A stretch of 64,000 bases of DNA from Glandiceps talaboti (taxonomy: Eukaryota; Hemichordata; Enteropneusta; Spengelidae): contig NC_135567.1 of NCBI RefSeq assembly GCF_964340395.1, positions 823,883 through 887,882 on the forward strand, read 5' to 3'. Positions 15,901-28,195 of the stretch are shown in pieces. Under the pieces are notes generated by a model. It saw nothing but the letters and a program-made list of their open reading frames with translations, made no database searches and had not been told where the DNA came from. How positions within the stretch are numbered: the first letter of the stretch is position 1; the number at the start of each line of letters is the position of its first letter. The position numbers and the translations under genes were made by a program.

Positions 15901-18900
15901 GATAATACAAGTCTAATTATAGTTGGATATAGATAATACAAGTCTAATTATAGTTGGATATAGATAATACACATCTAATTGTAGTTGGATATAGATAATA
16001 CAAGTCTAACTGTAGTTGGATATAGATAATACACGTCTAATTGTAGTTGGATATAGATAATACAAGTCTAATTGTAGTTGGATATAGATAATACACATCT
16101 AATTGTAGTTGGATATAGATAATACAAGTCTAATTGTAGTTGGATATAGATAATACACATCTAATTGTAGTTGGATATAGATAATACACGTCTAATTGTA
16201 GTTGGATATAGATAATACACATCTAATTGTAGTTGGATATAGATAATACACATCTAATTGTAGTTGGATATAGATAATACAATTCTAATTGTAGTTGGAT
16301 ATAGATAATACAATTCTAATTGTAGTTGGATATAGATAATACAAGTCTAGTTGGATATAGATAATACAAGTCTAATTGTAGTTGGATATGAAGAATACAA
16401 GTCTAATTGTAGTTGGATATAGATAATACACATCTAATTGTATTTGGATATAGATAATACACATCTAATTGTAGTTGGATATAGATAATACAAGTCTAAC
16501 TGTAGTTGGATATAGATAATACAAGTCTAACTAGTTGGATATAGATAATACAAGTCTAATTGTAGTTGGATATGAAGAATACAAGTCTAATTGTAGTTGG
16601 ATATAGATAATACAAGTCTAATTGTAGTTGGATATGAAGAATACAAGTCTAATTGTAGTTGGATATAGATAATACACATCTAATTGTAGTTGGATATAGA
16701 TAATACAAGTCTAATTGTAGTTGGATATAGATAATACACATCTAATTGTAGTTGGATATAGATAATACAAGTCTAATTGTAGTTGGATATAGATAATACA
16801 AGTCTAACTGTAGTTGGATATAGATAATACAAGTCTAATCGTAGTTGGATATAGATAATACAAGTCTAATCGTAGTTGGATATAGATAATACAAGTCTAA
16901 TCGTAGTTGGATATAGATAATTCAAGTCTAACTGTAGTTGGATATAGATAATACACATCTAATTGTAGTTGGATATAGATAATACACATCTAATTGTAGT
17001 TCGATATAGATATTACAAGTCTAATTGTAGTTGGATATAGATAATACACGTCTAATTGTAGTTGGATATAGCTAATACACGTCTAATTGTAGTTGGATAT
17101 AGATAATACACGTCTAATTGTAGTTGGATATAGATAATATACATCTAATTGTAGTTGGATATAGATAATACACGTCTAATTGTAGTTGGATATAGATAAT
17201 ATACATCTAATTGTAGTTGGATATAGATAATACAATTCTAATTGTAGTTGGATATAGATAATACAAGTCTAATTGTAGTTGGATATAGATAATACAAGTC
17301 TAACTGTATTTGGATATAGATAATACAAGTCTAACTGTATTTGGATATAGATAATACACATCTGATTGTAGTTGGATATAGATAATACACATCTAATTGT
17401 AGTTGGATATAGATAATACAAGTCTAACTGTATTTGGATATAGATAATACAAGTCTAACTGTATTTGGATATAGATAATACACATCTAATTGTAGTTGGA
17501 TATAGATAATACAAGTCTAATTGTAGTTGGATATAGATAATACAAGTCTAATTGTAGTTGGATATAGATATTACAAGTGTAATTGTAGTTGGATATAGAT
17601 AATACACATCTAATTGTAGTTGGATATAGATAATACAAGTCTAATCGTAGTTGGATATAGATAATACAAGTCTAATTGTAGTTGGATATAGATAATACAA
17701 GTCTAATTGTAGTTGGATATAGATAATACACGTCTAACTGTATTTGGATATAGATAATACAAGTCTAACTAGTTGGATATAGATAATACAAGTCTAATTC
17801 TAGTTGGATATAGATAATACACGTCTAACTGTATTTGGATATAGATAATACAAGTCTAACTAGTTGGATATAGATAATACAAGTCTAATTGTAGTTGGAT
17901 ATAGATTATACACGTCTAACTGTATTTGGATATAGATAATACAAGTCTAACTAGTTGGATATAGATAATACAAGTCTAATTCTAGTTGGATATAGATAAT
18001 ACAATTCTAATTGTAGTTGGATATAGATAATACACATCTAATTGTAGTTGGATATAGATAATACAATTCTAATCGTAGTTGGATATAGATAATACACATC
18101 TAATTGTAGTTGGATATAGATAATACAATTCTAATCGTAGTTGGATATAGATAATACACATCTAATTGTAGTTGGATATAGATAATACAATTCTAATCGT
18201 AGTTGGATATAGATAATACACATCTAATTGTAGTTGGATATAGATAATACAATTCTAATCGTAGTTGGATATAGATAATACACATCTAATTGTAGTTGGA
18301 TATAGATAATACACATCTAATCGTAGTTGGATATAGATAATACAAGTCTAATTGTAGTTGGATATAGATAATACAAGTCTAATTATAGTTGGATATAGAT
18401 AATACAAGTCTAATTGTAGTTGGATATAGATAATACACATCTAATTGTAGTTGGATATAGATAATACACATCTAATTGTAGTTGGATATAGATAATACAC
18501 GTCTAATTGTAGTTGGATATAGATAATACACATCTAATTGTAGTTGGATATAGATAATACAAGTCTAATTGTAGTTGGATATAGATAATACAAGTCTAAT
18601 TATAGTTGGATATAGATAATACAAGTCTAATTATAGTTGGATATAGATAATACACATCTAATTGTAGTTGTATATAGATAATACACATCTAATTGTAGTT
18701 GGATATAGATAATACACATCTAATTGTAGTTGGATATAGATAATACAAGTCTAATCGTAGTTGGATATAGATAATACAAGTCTAATTGTAGTTGGATATA
18801 GATAATACAAGTCTAATTGTAGTTGGATATAGATAATACACGTCTAACTGTATTTGGATATAGATAATACAAGTCTAACTAGTTGGATATAGATAATACA

Positions 18901-19889
18901 AGTCTAATTCTAGTTGGATATAGATAATACACGTCTAATTGTAGTTGGATATAGATAATACAATTCTAATCGTAGTTGGATATAGATAATACACATCTAA
19001 TTGTAGTTGGATATAGATAATACAATTCTAATCGTAGTTGGATATAGATAATACACATCTAATTGTAGTTGGATATAGATAATACAATTCTAATCGTAGT
19101 TGGATATAGATAATACACATCTAATTGTAGTTGGATATAGATAATACAATTCTAATCGTAGTTGGATATAGATAATACACATCTAATTGTAGTTGGATAT
19201 AGATAATACAATTCTAATCGTAGTTGGATATAGATAATACACATCTAATTGTAGTTGGATATAGATAATACACATCTAATTGTAGTTGGATATAGATAAT
19301 ACAAGTCTAATTGTAGTTGGATATAGATAATACAAGTCTAATTATAGTTGGATATAGATAATACAAGTCTAATTATAGTTGGATATAGATAATACACATC
19401 TAATTGTAGTTGGATATAGATAATACACATCTAATTGTAGTTGGATATAGATAATACACATCTAATTGTAGTTGGATATAGATAATACAAGTCTAATTGT
19501 AGTTGGATATAGATAATACACATCTAATTGTAGTTGGATATAGATAATACACATCTAATTGTAGTTGGATATAGATAATACAAGTCTAATTGTAGTTGGA
19601 TATAGATAATACAAGTCTAATTGTAGTTGGATATAGATAATACACATCTAATTGTAGTTGGATATAGATAATACAAGTCTAATTGTAGTTGGATATAGAT
19701 AATACAAGTCTAATTGTAGTTGGATATAGATAATACAAGTCTAATTATAGTTGGATATAGATAATACACATGTAATTGTAGTTGGATATAGATAATACAC
19801 ATCTAACTGTAGTTGGATATAGATAATACACATCTAATTGTAGTTGGATATAGATAATACACATCTAATTGTAGTTGGATATAGATAAT
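931..19889. repeat. Giant 31-bp satellite array (about 610 units)
   Basis: The unit reads TAGTTGGATATAGATAATAC followed by an 11-base variable part such as AAGTCTAATTG, ACATCTAATTG or AATTCTAATCG. Period 31 is checked by the spacing of GTAGTTGG. Occasional units are shortened (for example the CTAGTTGG and TCTAGTTGG junctions) or carry GGATATGAA in place of GGATATAGA. Variant combinations recur in the same order kilobases apart, showing higher-order duplication. No unit series is coding. Almost every unit holds an AGATAA (WGATAR) hexamer. The array ends about 1 kb before the first NFE2L exon. Confidence 0.97.
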
Positions 19890-19896
19890 AGTGCAA

Positions 19897-20000
19897 TATG
19901 ATATGATAATGATATGATATGATATGATATGATATGATATGATATGATATGATATGATATGATATGATATGATATGATATGATATGATATGATATGATAT
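19897..20000. repeat. (ATGAT)n pentanucleotide microsatellite
   Basis: About 20 copies of the pentamer GATAT/ATGAT directly follow the 31-bp satellite, with one imperfect unit near 19905. A minus-strand open frame through it is only a repeat shadow. Confidence 0.95.
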
Positions 20001-20310
20001 CAATCAATCAATCAATCAATCAGCAAAGTTTATATAGCGCCAAAATCCAAAAACATTGTTTTGCTCTATGACGCTCAATGGCTAAACCACACTGTATGCT
20101 TTGGAGAATAAGTGCGTTTTCAGTTTTCTTTTGAAAGTTTCCAAGTTTGGAGATTCTCTGATGTCGAGTGGTAGTATGTTCCATAGTTTAGGCGCAGCAT
20201 ATGAAAATGCACGGCCACCATATGTGATGGTTTTGTAGGTTGTAGATGTTAAAAGTTTCTTGGTGGATGAACGGAGTGTACGAGTTGGAATATATGGTAT
20301 GATAAAGTGT
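20000..20310. mobile_element. Dispersed-repeat fragment with (ATCA)n terminus
   Basis: A short CAAT-type tetramer run (20000-20023) is followed by GCAAAGTTTATATAGCGCC and then about 270 bases of non-simple sequence. An (ATCA)n tail joined to TTTATATAGCGCC is a layout I associate with the ends of dispersed retroelements or MITEs in marine invertebrate genomes. I cannot assign a family, and no coding frame is convincing. Assignment is by resemblance only. Confidence 0.35.
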
Positions 20311-20493
20311 TACTGTTGGCTATAATTCAACCACGTTTTAATTCTGTGTAAACATATCGAAACTAAAATATAGATGGAAAGATTAGAGTTTAATTCGACA
20401 CATACTCCCGCCCTTGTTTCTTCTCCGTCAATGTTTTTCGGACAACGTTCTTAAACTCCTTCCAACTCCAAGTCCTATTGATGGATCGGTAAT

Positions 20494-20534
20494 CACGTGG
20501 TTTGATATCTGACGAAATGGTCGGCTGTGATTGG
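20494..20534. promoter_or_regulatory. Candidate proximal promoter motifs of the short NFE2L transcript
   Basis: A CACGTG E-box lies at 20494-20499 and an inverted CCAAT box (ATTGG) at 20530-20534, about 350-390 bases upstream of the exon 1a start codon. This spacing suits a promoter for the exon 1a transcript. No TATA box or initiator is clear. The motifs are seen; the promoter role is inferred. Confidence 0.35.
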
Positions 20535-20882
20535 TTAGCATTCATGCTAATTAGACTGATATAGAAGCACACCCACGAACAAGGGCTAACTTTAATGGTG
20601 TAAAGACAGTGTCAGTGAAGCTATCACTGAGCTAGTTATTGGTCTACGTTTTACCGCACTTCTGAAGATCTCAGAACATTATATTGTACATCCGAAACAA
20701 CACCATAACACTGATTATCAGAACATTGTATTTATTACAGTGTTAAATCCTTTTGTGGTCACTGTCAACACATATTTTGGTGACGCGATATCAACGTTTG
20801 GAGCGGAGATCGAGAACGTAGTCAACTTAAGGAGAGACAGCCTACATATTGAAACTGCATATTTCCTGAACAAGCAGTCTAA

Positions 20883-20918
20883 ATGACGTCTATAGAGCAG
20901 ATACCACTAATACCAAAG
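20883..20918 (+). CDS. nfe2l: NFE2L exon 1a: alternative short (NRF2-like) N-terminus
   Basis: ATG at 20883 is directly preceded by an in-frame TAA (20880-20882). It reads MTSIEQIPLIPK and stops exactly on a codon boundary at a strong donor, AAG|GTAAGAG (20919). Phase 0 matches the acceptor of exon 2, giving MTSIEQIPLIPK joined to DMDLIDVLW. Vertebrate NFE2L2 has the same architecture: a short first coding exon ending in phase 0 just before its DMDLID segment. The result is a 598-residue cytosolic or nuclear form without the ER anchor. With only 12 codons the evidence is the start, stop, donor and phase rather than similarity. A non-coding donor used by chance is the alternative. Confidence 0.62.
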
Positions 20919-21275
20919 GTAAGAGTTACTGGTTTCAACAGTTAGAGTATTGCCTCTACAATGTAAAACACATACAACACAGATATAAAGGCCTAGTTAT
21001 ACCACGGTAAGTTCCGAAACTGGGTAAGCTTACCCTAAATACGTACCGTTCTCGGTCTACTTCCACGGTTAAAACATAATTCTTTTCAGCATAATATTGT
21101 ACAGAACTAATTATTCTATCGTTTTATTATTGTTTGAGGTCAACATATTACAACGGTATTGCAAATTTCGACTACCACCGCCCCCTCCCCCGTCTTTCCG
21201 ACATGACCCCTCGTCTTGTGTCAGTCCATAATTTGTTCACCTATCACACAACTGTGTAAACAGTTAACATTCTGG

Positions 21276-21321
21276 GCATGCGCAGTTTGGAAATGACGTC
21301 ATATCAGACGTGCTGAGTCAT
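21276..21321. promoter_or_regulatory. NRF-1-type, CRE and MARE/ARE sites between the two first exons
   Basis: Within 46 bases lie GCATGCGCA (21276-21284, resembling a nuclear respiratory factor 1 site), a full palindromic CRE TGACGTCA (21294-21301) and TGCTGAGTCAT (21311-21321). The last is a Maf recognition element half with a TPA-type core and contains the GCNNNGTCA form of the antioxidant response element. They lie about 600 bases upstream of the exon 1b start codon, so they could serve the long-isoform promoter and permit autoregulation by CNC-small Maf dimers. Binding is inferred. Confidence 0.5.
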
Positions 21322-21919
21322 GGCCGGCGCATGGGACAGATAGTTCTCGAATCTTCGTGAACTCTCCCAACCCCTTTAGCTCAGTTTTCTGCGAAAAAAA
21401 TTGAATGATATCCGTTTATGTTGAACGAATATCAACTGAAGAGCAGAGAAGAAGAATATTGCTTCATTGAATTCAACAAGTAGACAAAATATCGGGTCGC
21501 CGACGAAATTTGTAATATCGACTGGTAATCACGTTGTCAACGCCTATTATTTTAATCGTGTGTTCGTTTTTTCCTATCCTCCATCGGGCCTCACTACATC
21601 CTGGACATTGGACATTAGCATTACCTAATACCTATTAATAGCAGTCTTGCTACATTCTTCATTCGTACTAGGAGTGTCTACGTATCAAACATCATGGATT
21701 ACGGTTTTATGTATGTTTTGAACGCCGATAACGTCGCGACGTTCTGAGTGTTGACTTCGGTATGAGACTTGATAATTAACGTGTGAAAATTAAGATCTAG
21801 ACTGAGCAAGGCCGGCCATTGTTGTCACTGATAGACTAACTCCTTTGTACTGTGTGCGACCTTCCTCCCAACATCTGTGGACACCTGCTGATACTATAGG
21901 TGGCTGAAAAACATAGACA

Positions 21920-22393
21920 ATGCAGAAGAAACACTGGGCAGACAGTGTGTTACATTTGGCAATATTGCTTAGTTTATTTAGGGTGGACTTAAATTCATAT
22001 TTACGGAATAATCTGAGACACTTTCCAGAACTTCATGAACTTATTCTGGGACAAAGCGCCGCATATACTCAGACAAGAATTCACAATGCATACAATAACA
22101 TTGATGGTTACAGTATCCATCCCAAAAGTTTGAACACAGATTATTTACCAGATTCTTCATTTGAGGATCTTCACATGTTATATAGACAAGATTTTAATCG
22201 TGACGTCATAGCACTACTGCTGGACAGACAAGACCGGTTTCCAGTCCGTAATTTCAACTTAAATGGCGACCAAAATAACAACGAAGATGAATCAAGTGAG
22301 GATAGTGGTGGCGACAATGTCAATGAAGATAGTCTACTATCACATGATGGGTTAATTTTGGATATGCCGCCACCTGGTGATCTAACAACTGAG
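21920..22393 (+). CDS. nfe2l: NFE2L exon 1b: long (NRF1-like) N-terminus with ER-anchor segment
   Basis: The exon encodes residues 1-158 of a 744-residue protein. The ATG follows an in-frame TAG at 21914. Residues about 6-20 (ADSVLHLAILLSLF) form a hydrophobic N-terminal anchor matching the NHB1 segment that tethers NFE2L1 in the ER membrane. Next comes a stretch close to NFE2L1: LILGQSAAYTQT, then DGYSIHPKS. An acidic Asn/Glu/Asp-rich part follows, and then PPPGDLTTE. The exon ends at GAG|GTAGAT (22393/22394) in phase 0, so the join reads PPPGDLTTE-DMDLID, paralleling the NFE2L1 arrangement. The open frame runs on to a stop at 22432, but the domain logic shows the donor is used. Confidence 0.93.
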
Positions 22394-22562
22394 GTAGATA
22401 GATTTGTTGATGATTTGGCGAAATTAATATGATGTAAAATCATGAAATGATCCTACAAGCCTTTAAGCTTTTATGAAAGACTTTATTTCCTGGAGTGATG
22501 TTTCCTTTATCTTCATCATCAGCTTGGTGAGAGTTTACATTGTAAAGGGAAACATTGCTGTA

Positions 22563-23516
22563 ATGTGTACATATAATTTGTCTATGCTATATAGCACATG
22601 TAATTTGTCTATGCTATAAAAGTAGTACAAGTAATTTGTCTATGCTATATAGTACATATAATTTGTCTATGCTATATAGTACATGTAATTTGTCTATGCT
22701 ATATAGTACATATAATTTGTCTATGCTATATAGCACATGTAATTTGTCTATGCTATAAAAGTAGTACAAGTAATTTGTCTATGCTATATAGTACATATAA
22801 TTTGTCTATGCTATATAGTACATGTAATTTGTCTATGCTATATAGTACATGTAATTTGTCTATGCTATATAGTACAAGTAATTTGTCTATGCTATATAGT
22901 ACATATAGTTTGTCTATGCTATATAGTACATGTAATTTGTCTATGCTATATAGTACAAGTAATTTGTCTATGCTATATAGTACATGTAATTTGTCTATGC
23001 TATATAGTACATGTAATTTGTCTATGCTATATAGTACATATAATTTGTCTATGCTATGTAGTACATATAATTTGTCTATGCTATATAGTACAAGTAATTT
23101 GTCTATGCTATATAGTACATGTAATTTGTCTATGCTATATAGTACATGTAATTTGTCTATGCTATATAGTACATGTAATTTGTCTATGCTATATAGTACA
23201 TATAATTTGTCTATGCTATATAGTACAAGTAATTTGTCTATGCTATATAGTACATGTAATTTGTCTATGCTATATAGTACATGTAATTTGTCTATGCTAT
23301 ATAGTACAAGTAATTTGTCTATGCTATATAGTACATGTAATTTGTCTATGCTATATAGTACATATAATTTGTCTATGCTATATAGTACAAGTAATTTGTC
23401 TATGCTATATAGTACATGTAATTTGTCTATGCTATATAGTACATGTAATTTGTCTATGCTATATAGTACAAGTAATTTGTCTCTGCTATATAGTACATAT
23501 AATTTGTCTATGCTAA
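22563..23516. repeat. 27-bp minisatellite in NFE2L intron 1
   Basis: The unit is TAATTTGTCTATGCTATATA followed by GTACATG or variants ending GTACAAG and GTACATA, about 35 copies. Early copies include a variant with AAAAGTA near 22619 and 22757. Because 27 is divisible by three, both strands show long open frames with 9-residue periodicity; these are not genes. Confidence 0.96.
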
Positions 23517-24000
23517 ACAGTAGGATCATACATATGGACCCTACATGATCACAGACCCTATTTGTGTAGGTCTGTTTCTCTTTCTGTCCCATGTTGGTCA
23601 ATAAAATACATTGGTTATTGAAGTTACAAACTGTACATGTGCATGTTGATGCCTAGTCTATCGGTAGTTACAATAGGTTTAGTTATTTTCATATTCTATG
23701 ATTAATCTTTCGCCATATAACATGTATAGTCAAACAAACAGATTTTATCTAAAATCTAGCTAAATCTGCTGGGATGTGTAGTAGTAATCCATCACACACT
23801 GACTGATGGTTGTAACTGGTGGCTTGATTCAGTTTACTACAAACTCATCATCCCATTTGAAAGTAAGTCATGTTAGGATGTGATACAAATGTTACATTGT
23901 CACATTGATATCAATGTTCCAATAGCATAAGCTGCCAGTGGTAAGAACAGGATGCTGTGTTAAAGAAAGTCATTTCACTACTCATGTATATGGTGGAAGT
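23517..24000. other. Intron 1 sequence, nothing recognised
   Basis: Unique-looking AT-rich intronic sequence between two minisatellites. No exon, RNA gene or mobile-element domain is visible. Confidence 0.5.
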
Positions 24001-27000
24001 AATCATTGCATGTACATGTATGGTGTCTAGACTAGTAGGGTATGTACATGTATGGTGTCTGGACTAGTAGGGTATGTACATGTATGGTGTCTAGACTAGT
24101 GGAGTATGTACATGTATGGTGTCTGGACTAGTAGAGTATGTACATGTATGGTGTCTAGACTAGTGGAGTATGTACATGTATGGTGTCTAGACTAGTGGAG
24201 TATGTACATGTATGGTGTCTGGACTAGTAGAGTATGTACATGTATGGTGTCTAGACTAGTAGGGTATGTACATGTATGGTGTCTAGACTAATAAAGTATG
24301 TACATGTATAGTGTCTAGACTAGTATACATATTCTACATGTATGGTGTCTAGACTAGTAGGGTGTGTACATGTATGGTGTCTAGACTAGTAGAGTATGTA
24401 CATGTATGATGTCTAGACTAGTAGGGTGTGTACATGTATGGTGTCTAGACTAGTAGGGTGTGTACATGTATGGTGTCTGGACTAGTATACATATTCTACA
24501 TGTATGGTGTCTAGACTAGTATACATATTCTACATGTATGGTGTCTGGACTAGTAGAGTATGTACATGTATGGTGTCTGGACTAGTAGAGTATGTACATG
24601 TATGGTGTCTAGACTAGTAGAGTATGTGCATGTATGGTGTCTAGACTAGTAGAGTATGTGCATGTATGGTGTCTAGACTAGTAGAGTATGTACATGTATG
24701 GTGTCTAGACTAGTAGAGTATGTACATGTATGGTGTCTAGACTAGTAGGGTATGTACATGTATGGTGTCTAGACTAGTAGAGTATGTGCATGTATGGTGT
24801 CTAGACTAGTAGAGTATGTGCATGTATGGTGTCTGGACTAGTAGAGTATGTGCATGTATGGTGTCTAGACTAGTAGAGTATGTACATGTATGGTGTCTAG
24901 ACTAGTAGAGTATGTACATGTATGGTGTCTAGACTAGTAGAGTATGTACATGTATGGTGTCTGGACTAGTAGATTATGTACATGTATGGTGTCTAGACTA
25001 GTAGAGTATGTGCATGTATGGTGTCTAGACTAGTATACATATTCTACATGTATGGTGTCTGGACTAGTATACATATTCTACATGTATGGTGTCTGGACTA
25101 GTAGAGTATGTACATGTATGGTGTCTGGACTAGTAGAGTATGTACATGTATGGTGTCTAGACTAGTAGATTATGTACATGTATGGTGTCTAGACTAGTAG
25201 AGTATGTGCATGTATGGTGTCTAGACTAGTATACATATTCTACATGTATGGTGTCTGGACTAGTAGAGTATGTGCATGTATGGTGTCTAGACTAGTATAC
25301 ATATTCTACATGTATGGTGTCTAGACTAGTAGAGTATGTGCATGTATGGTGTCTAGACTAGTATACATATTCTACATGTATGGTGTCTAGACTAGTAGAG
25401 TATGTGCATGTATGGTGTCTAGACTAGTATACATATTCTACATGTATGGTGTCTGGACTAGTATACATATTCTACATGTATGGTGTCTGGACTAGTATAC
25501 ATATTCTACATGTATGGTGTCTAGACTAGTATACATATTCTACATGTATGGTGTCTAGACTGGTATACATATTCTACATGTATGGTGTCTGGACTAGTAT
25601 ACATATTCTACATGTATGGTGTCTGGACTAGTATACATATTCTACATGTATGGTGTCTAGACTAGTATACATATTCTACATGTATGGTGTCTGGACTAGT
25701 ATACATATTCTACATGTATGGTGTCTAGACTAGTATACATATTCTACATGTATGGTGTCTGGACTAGTATACATATTCTACATGTATGGTGTCTGGACTA
25801 GTAGAGTATGTGCATGTATGGTGTCTAGACTAGTATACATATTCTACATGTATGGTGTCTAGACTAGTATACATATTCTACATGTATGGTGTCTGGACTA
25901 GTATACATATTCTACATGTATGGTGTCTGGACTAGTATACATATTCTACATGTATGGTGTCTAGACTAGTATACATATTCTACATGTATGGTGTCTGGAC
26001 TAGTATACATATTCTACATGTATGGTGTCTGGACTAGTATACATATTCTACATGTATGGTGTCTAGACTAGTATACATATTCTACATGTATGGTGTCTGG
26101 ACTAGTATACATATTCTACATGTATGGTGTCTGGACTAGTATACATATTCTACATGTATGGTGTCTAGACTAGTATACATATTCTACATGTATGGTGTCT
26201 AGACTAGTATACATATTCTACATGTATGGTGTCTGGACTAGTATACATATTCTACATGTATGGTGTCTAGACTAGTATACATATTCTACATGTATGGTGT
26301 CTAGACTAGTATACATATTCTACATGTATGGTGTCTAGACTAGTATACATATTCTACTTGTATGGTGTCTAGACTAGTATACATATTATACATGTATGGT
26401 GTCTGGACTAGTATACATATTCTACATGTATGGTGTCTAGACTAGTATACATATTCTACATGTATGGTGTCTGGACTAGTATACATATTATACATGTATG
26501 GTGTCTGGACTAGTATACATATTCTACATGTATGGTGTCTAGACTAGTATACATATTCTACATGTATGGTGTCTAGACTAGTATACATATTCTACATGTA
26601 TGGTGTCTAGACTAGTATACATATTCTACATGTATGGTGTCTGGACTAGTATACATATTCTACATGTATGGTGTCTAGACTAGTATATTCTACATGTATG
26701 GTGTCTAGACTAGTATACATATTCTACATGTATGGTGTCTGGACTAGTATACATATTCTACATGTATGGTGTCTAGACTAGTATACATATTCTACATGTA
26801 TGGTGTCTAGACTAGTAGAGTATGTACATGTATGGTGTCTGGACTAGTATACATATTCTACATGTATGGTGTCTAGACTAGTATACATATTCTACATGTA
26901 TGGTGTCTGGACTAGTATACATATTCTACATGTATGGTGTCTAGACTAGTATACATATTCTACATGTATGGTGTCTGGACTAGTATACATATTCTACATG

Positions 27001-27412
27001 TATGGTGTCTAGACTAGTATACATATTCTACATGTATGGTGTCTGGACTAGTATACATATTCTACATGTATGGTGTCTAGACTAGTATACATATTCTACA
27101 TGTATGGTGTCTAGACTAGTATACATATTCTACATGTATGGTGTCTAGACTAGTATACATATTCTACATGTATGGTGTCTAGACTAGTATACATATTCTA
27201 CATGTATGGTGTCTAGACTAGAATACATATTCTACATGTATGGTGTCTAGACTAGAATACATATTCTACATGTATGGTGTCTAGACTAGAATACATATTC
27301 TACATGTATGGTGTCTAGACTAGAATACATATTCTACATGTATGGTGTCTAGACTAGAATACATATTCTACATGTATGGTGTCTAGACTAGAATACATAT
27401 TCTACATGTATG
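24001..27412. repeat. 32/34-bp minisatellite in NFE2L intron 1
   Basis: About 100 units share TACATGTATGGTGTCTAGAC (or TCTGGAC). They differ in their ends: a 32-bp type with TAGTAGAGTATG and a 34-bp type with TAGTATACATATTC. The 32-bp type dominates the left part, the 34-bp type takes over after about 25,430, and the last units near the right edge carry TAGAATAC. This is a gradient of unit replacement along the array. Units are rich in short palindromes (TACATGTA, CTAGAC/CTAG). Confidence 0.95.
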
Positions 27413-28195
27413 TCAATTCCCAGGGAATGGAATATGACAATGCAAGAAGGATAAGAAATGTTGGCATAGAAACCCTGTCATATCATTAAAGTTAGGATGT
27501 AGTCTCAGGTACCACAGTTGAAAAACTCTAATTATATTATACCAGTATATTGATGCTGCAAATCGAGAGATCTGATTGGTCTAGACATGGAACACACACA
27601 TGTGATCTAATGCACATTGACAGTACAGTGTTGGTATACGATGTAGTGCTATATTGTCTAAAGTTGTAGTTAGGAATCCCAACCATCTATTTGTTAAAAT
27701 AATGGCAAAACATGTCAATAAATCAGCCTGGCACTCTGTGAGAGATATTGTTATTCATTTTAAAAACCAGTCGTTTCTCATCAGCTATAGTTTTCATGTT
27801 ACTGATCATTATCGTTGTACTAAAAATAAGTAATTAGTTCAACTTTGTATGTTATCCATGTGTTTGCCACTCAAGGCCATTTGAATACATTACATTGACA
27901 GTTCAATGACCTTTGTCCAACTACATGTATCTATTCATAAAGTTGCTTTCCCTTGTAATTAGTGTACACAACTCATAAATTAAGTATTATTTGTTTGTTG
28001 ATGGAGTCTGAATGTGTTTTTTCCCTACCATGGAACTAACTTTAAAGGTAACTAGTCCATGGTAGTTGTATAAAATTTAATTGCAATATATATAATGTCT
28101 ATTACTGTACCTGTCCATATATCATCAAGAGCTGTATATCTCCTGGTCTCTCATTAGCACAACTGAACTGAAGGTTCAGTAGTGCTATAGGCATG
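27413..28195. other. Intron 1 sequence, nothing recognised
   Basis: Unique-looking intronic sequence with no coding or RNA signal that I can support. Confidence 0.5.

Noticed and set aside
931-19889. CRISPR array or centromeric repeat
   Set aside because: There are no unique spacers between repeats, only unit variants, and the context is eukaryotic; a centromere cannot be inferred from one locus beside an ordinary gene.
20390-20572. 60-codon minus-strand frame
   Set aside because: No motif or splice support, and it lies in the candidate promoter of the NFE2L gene.
22394-22432. Continuation of the exon 1b frame to the stop at 22432
   Set aside because: The join at GAG|GTAGAT restores the conserved order DLTTE-DMDLID and the total frame of 745 codons, so read-through is at best a minor product.
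22753-23601. Frames of 257 and 282 codons on opposite strands
   Set aside because: Periodic artefact of the 27-bp minisatellite inside NFE2L intron 1.
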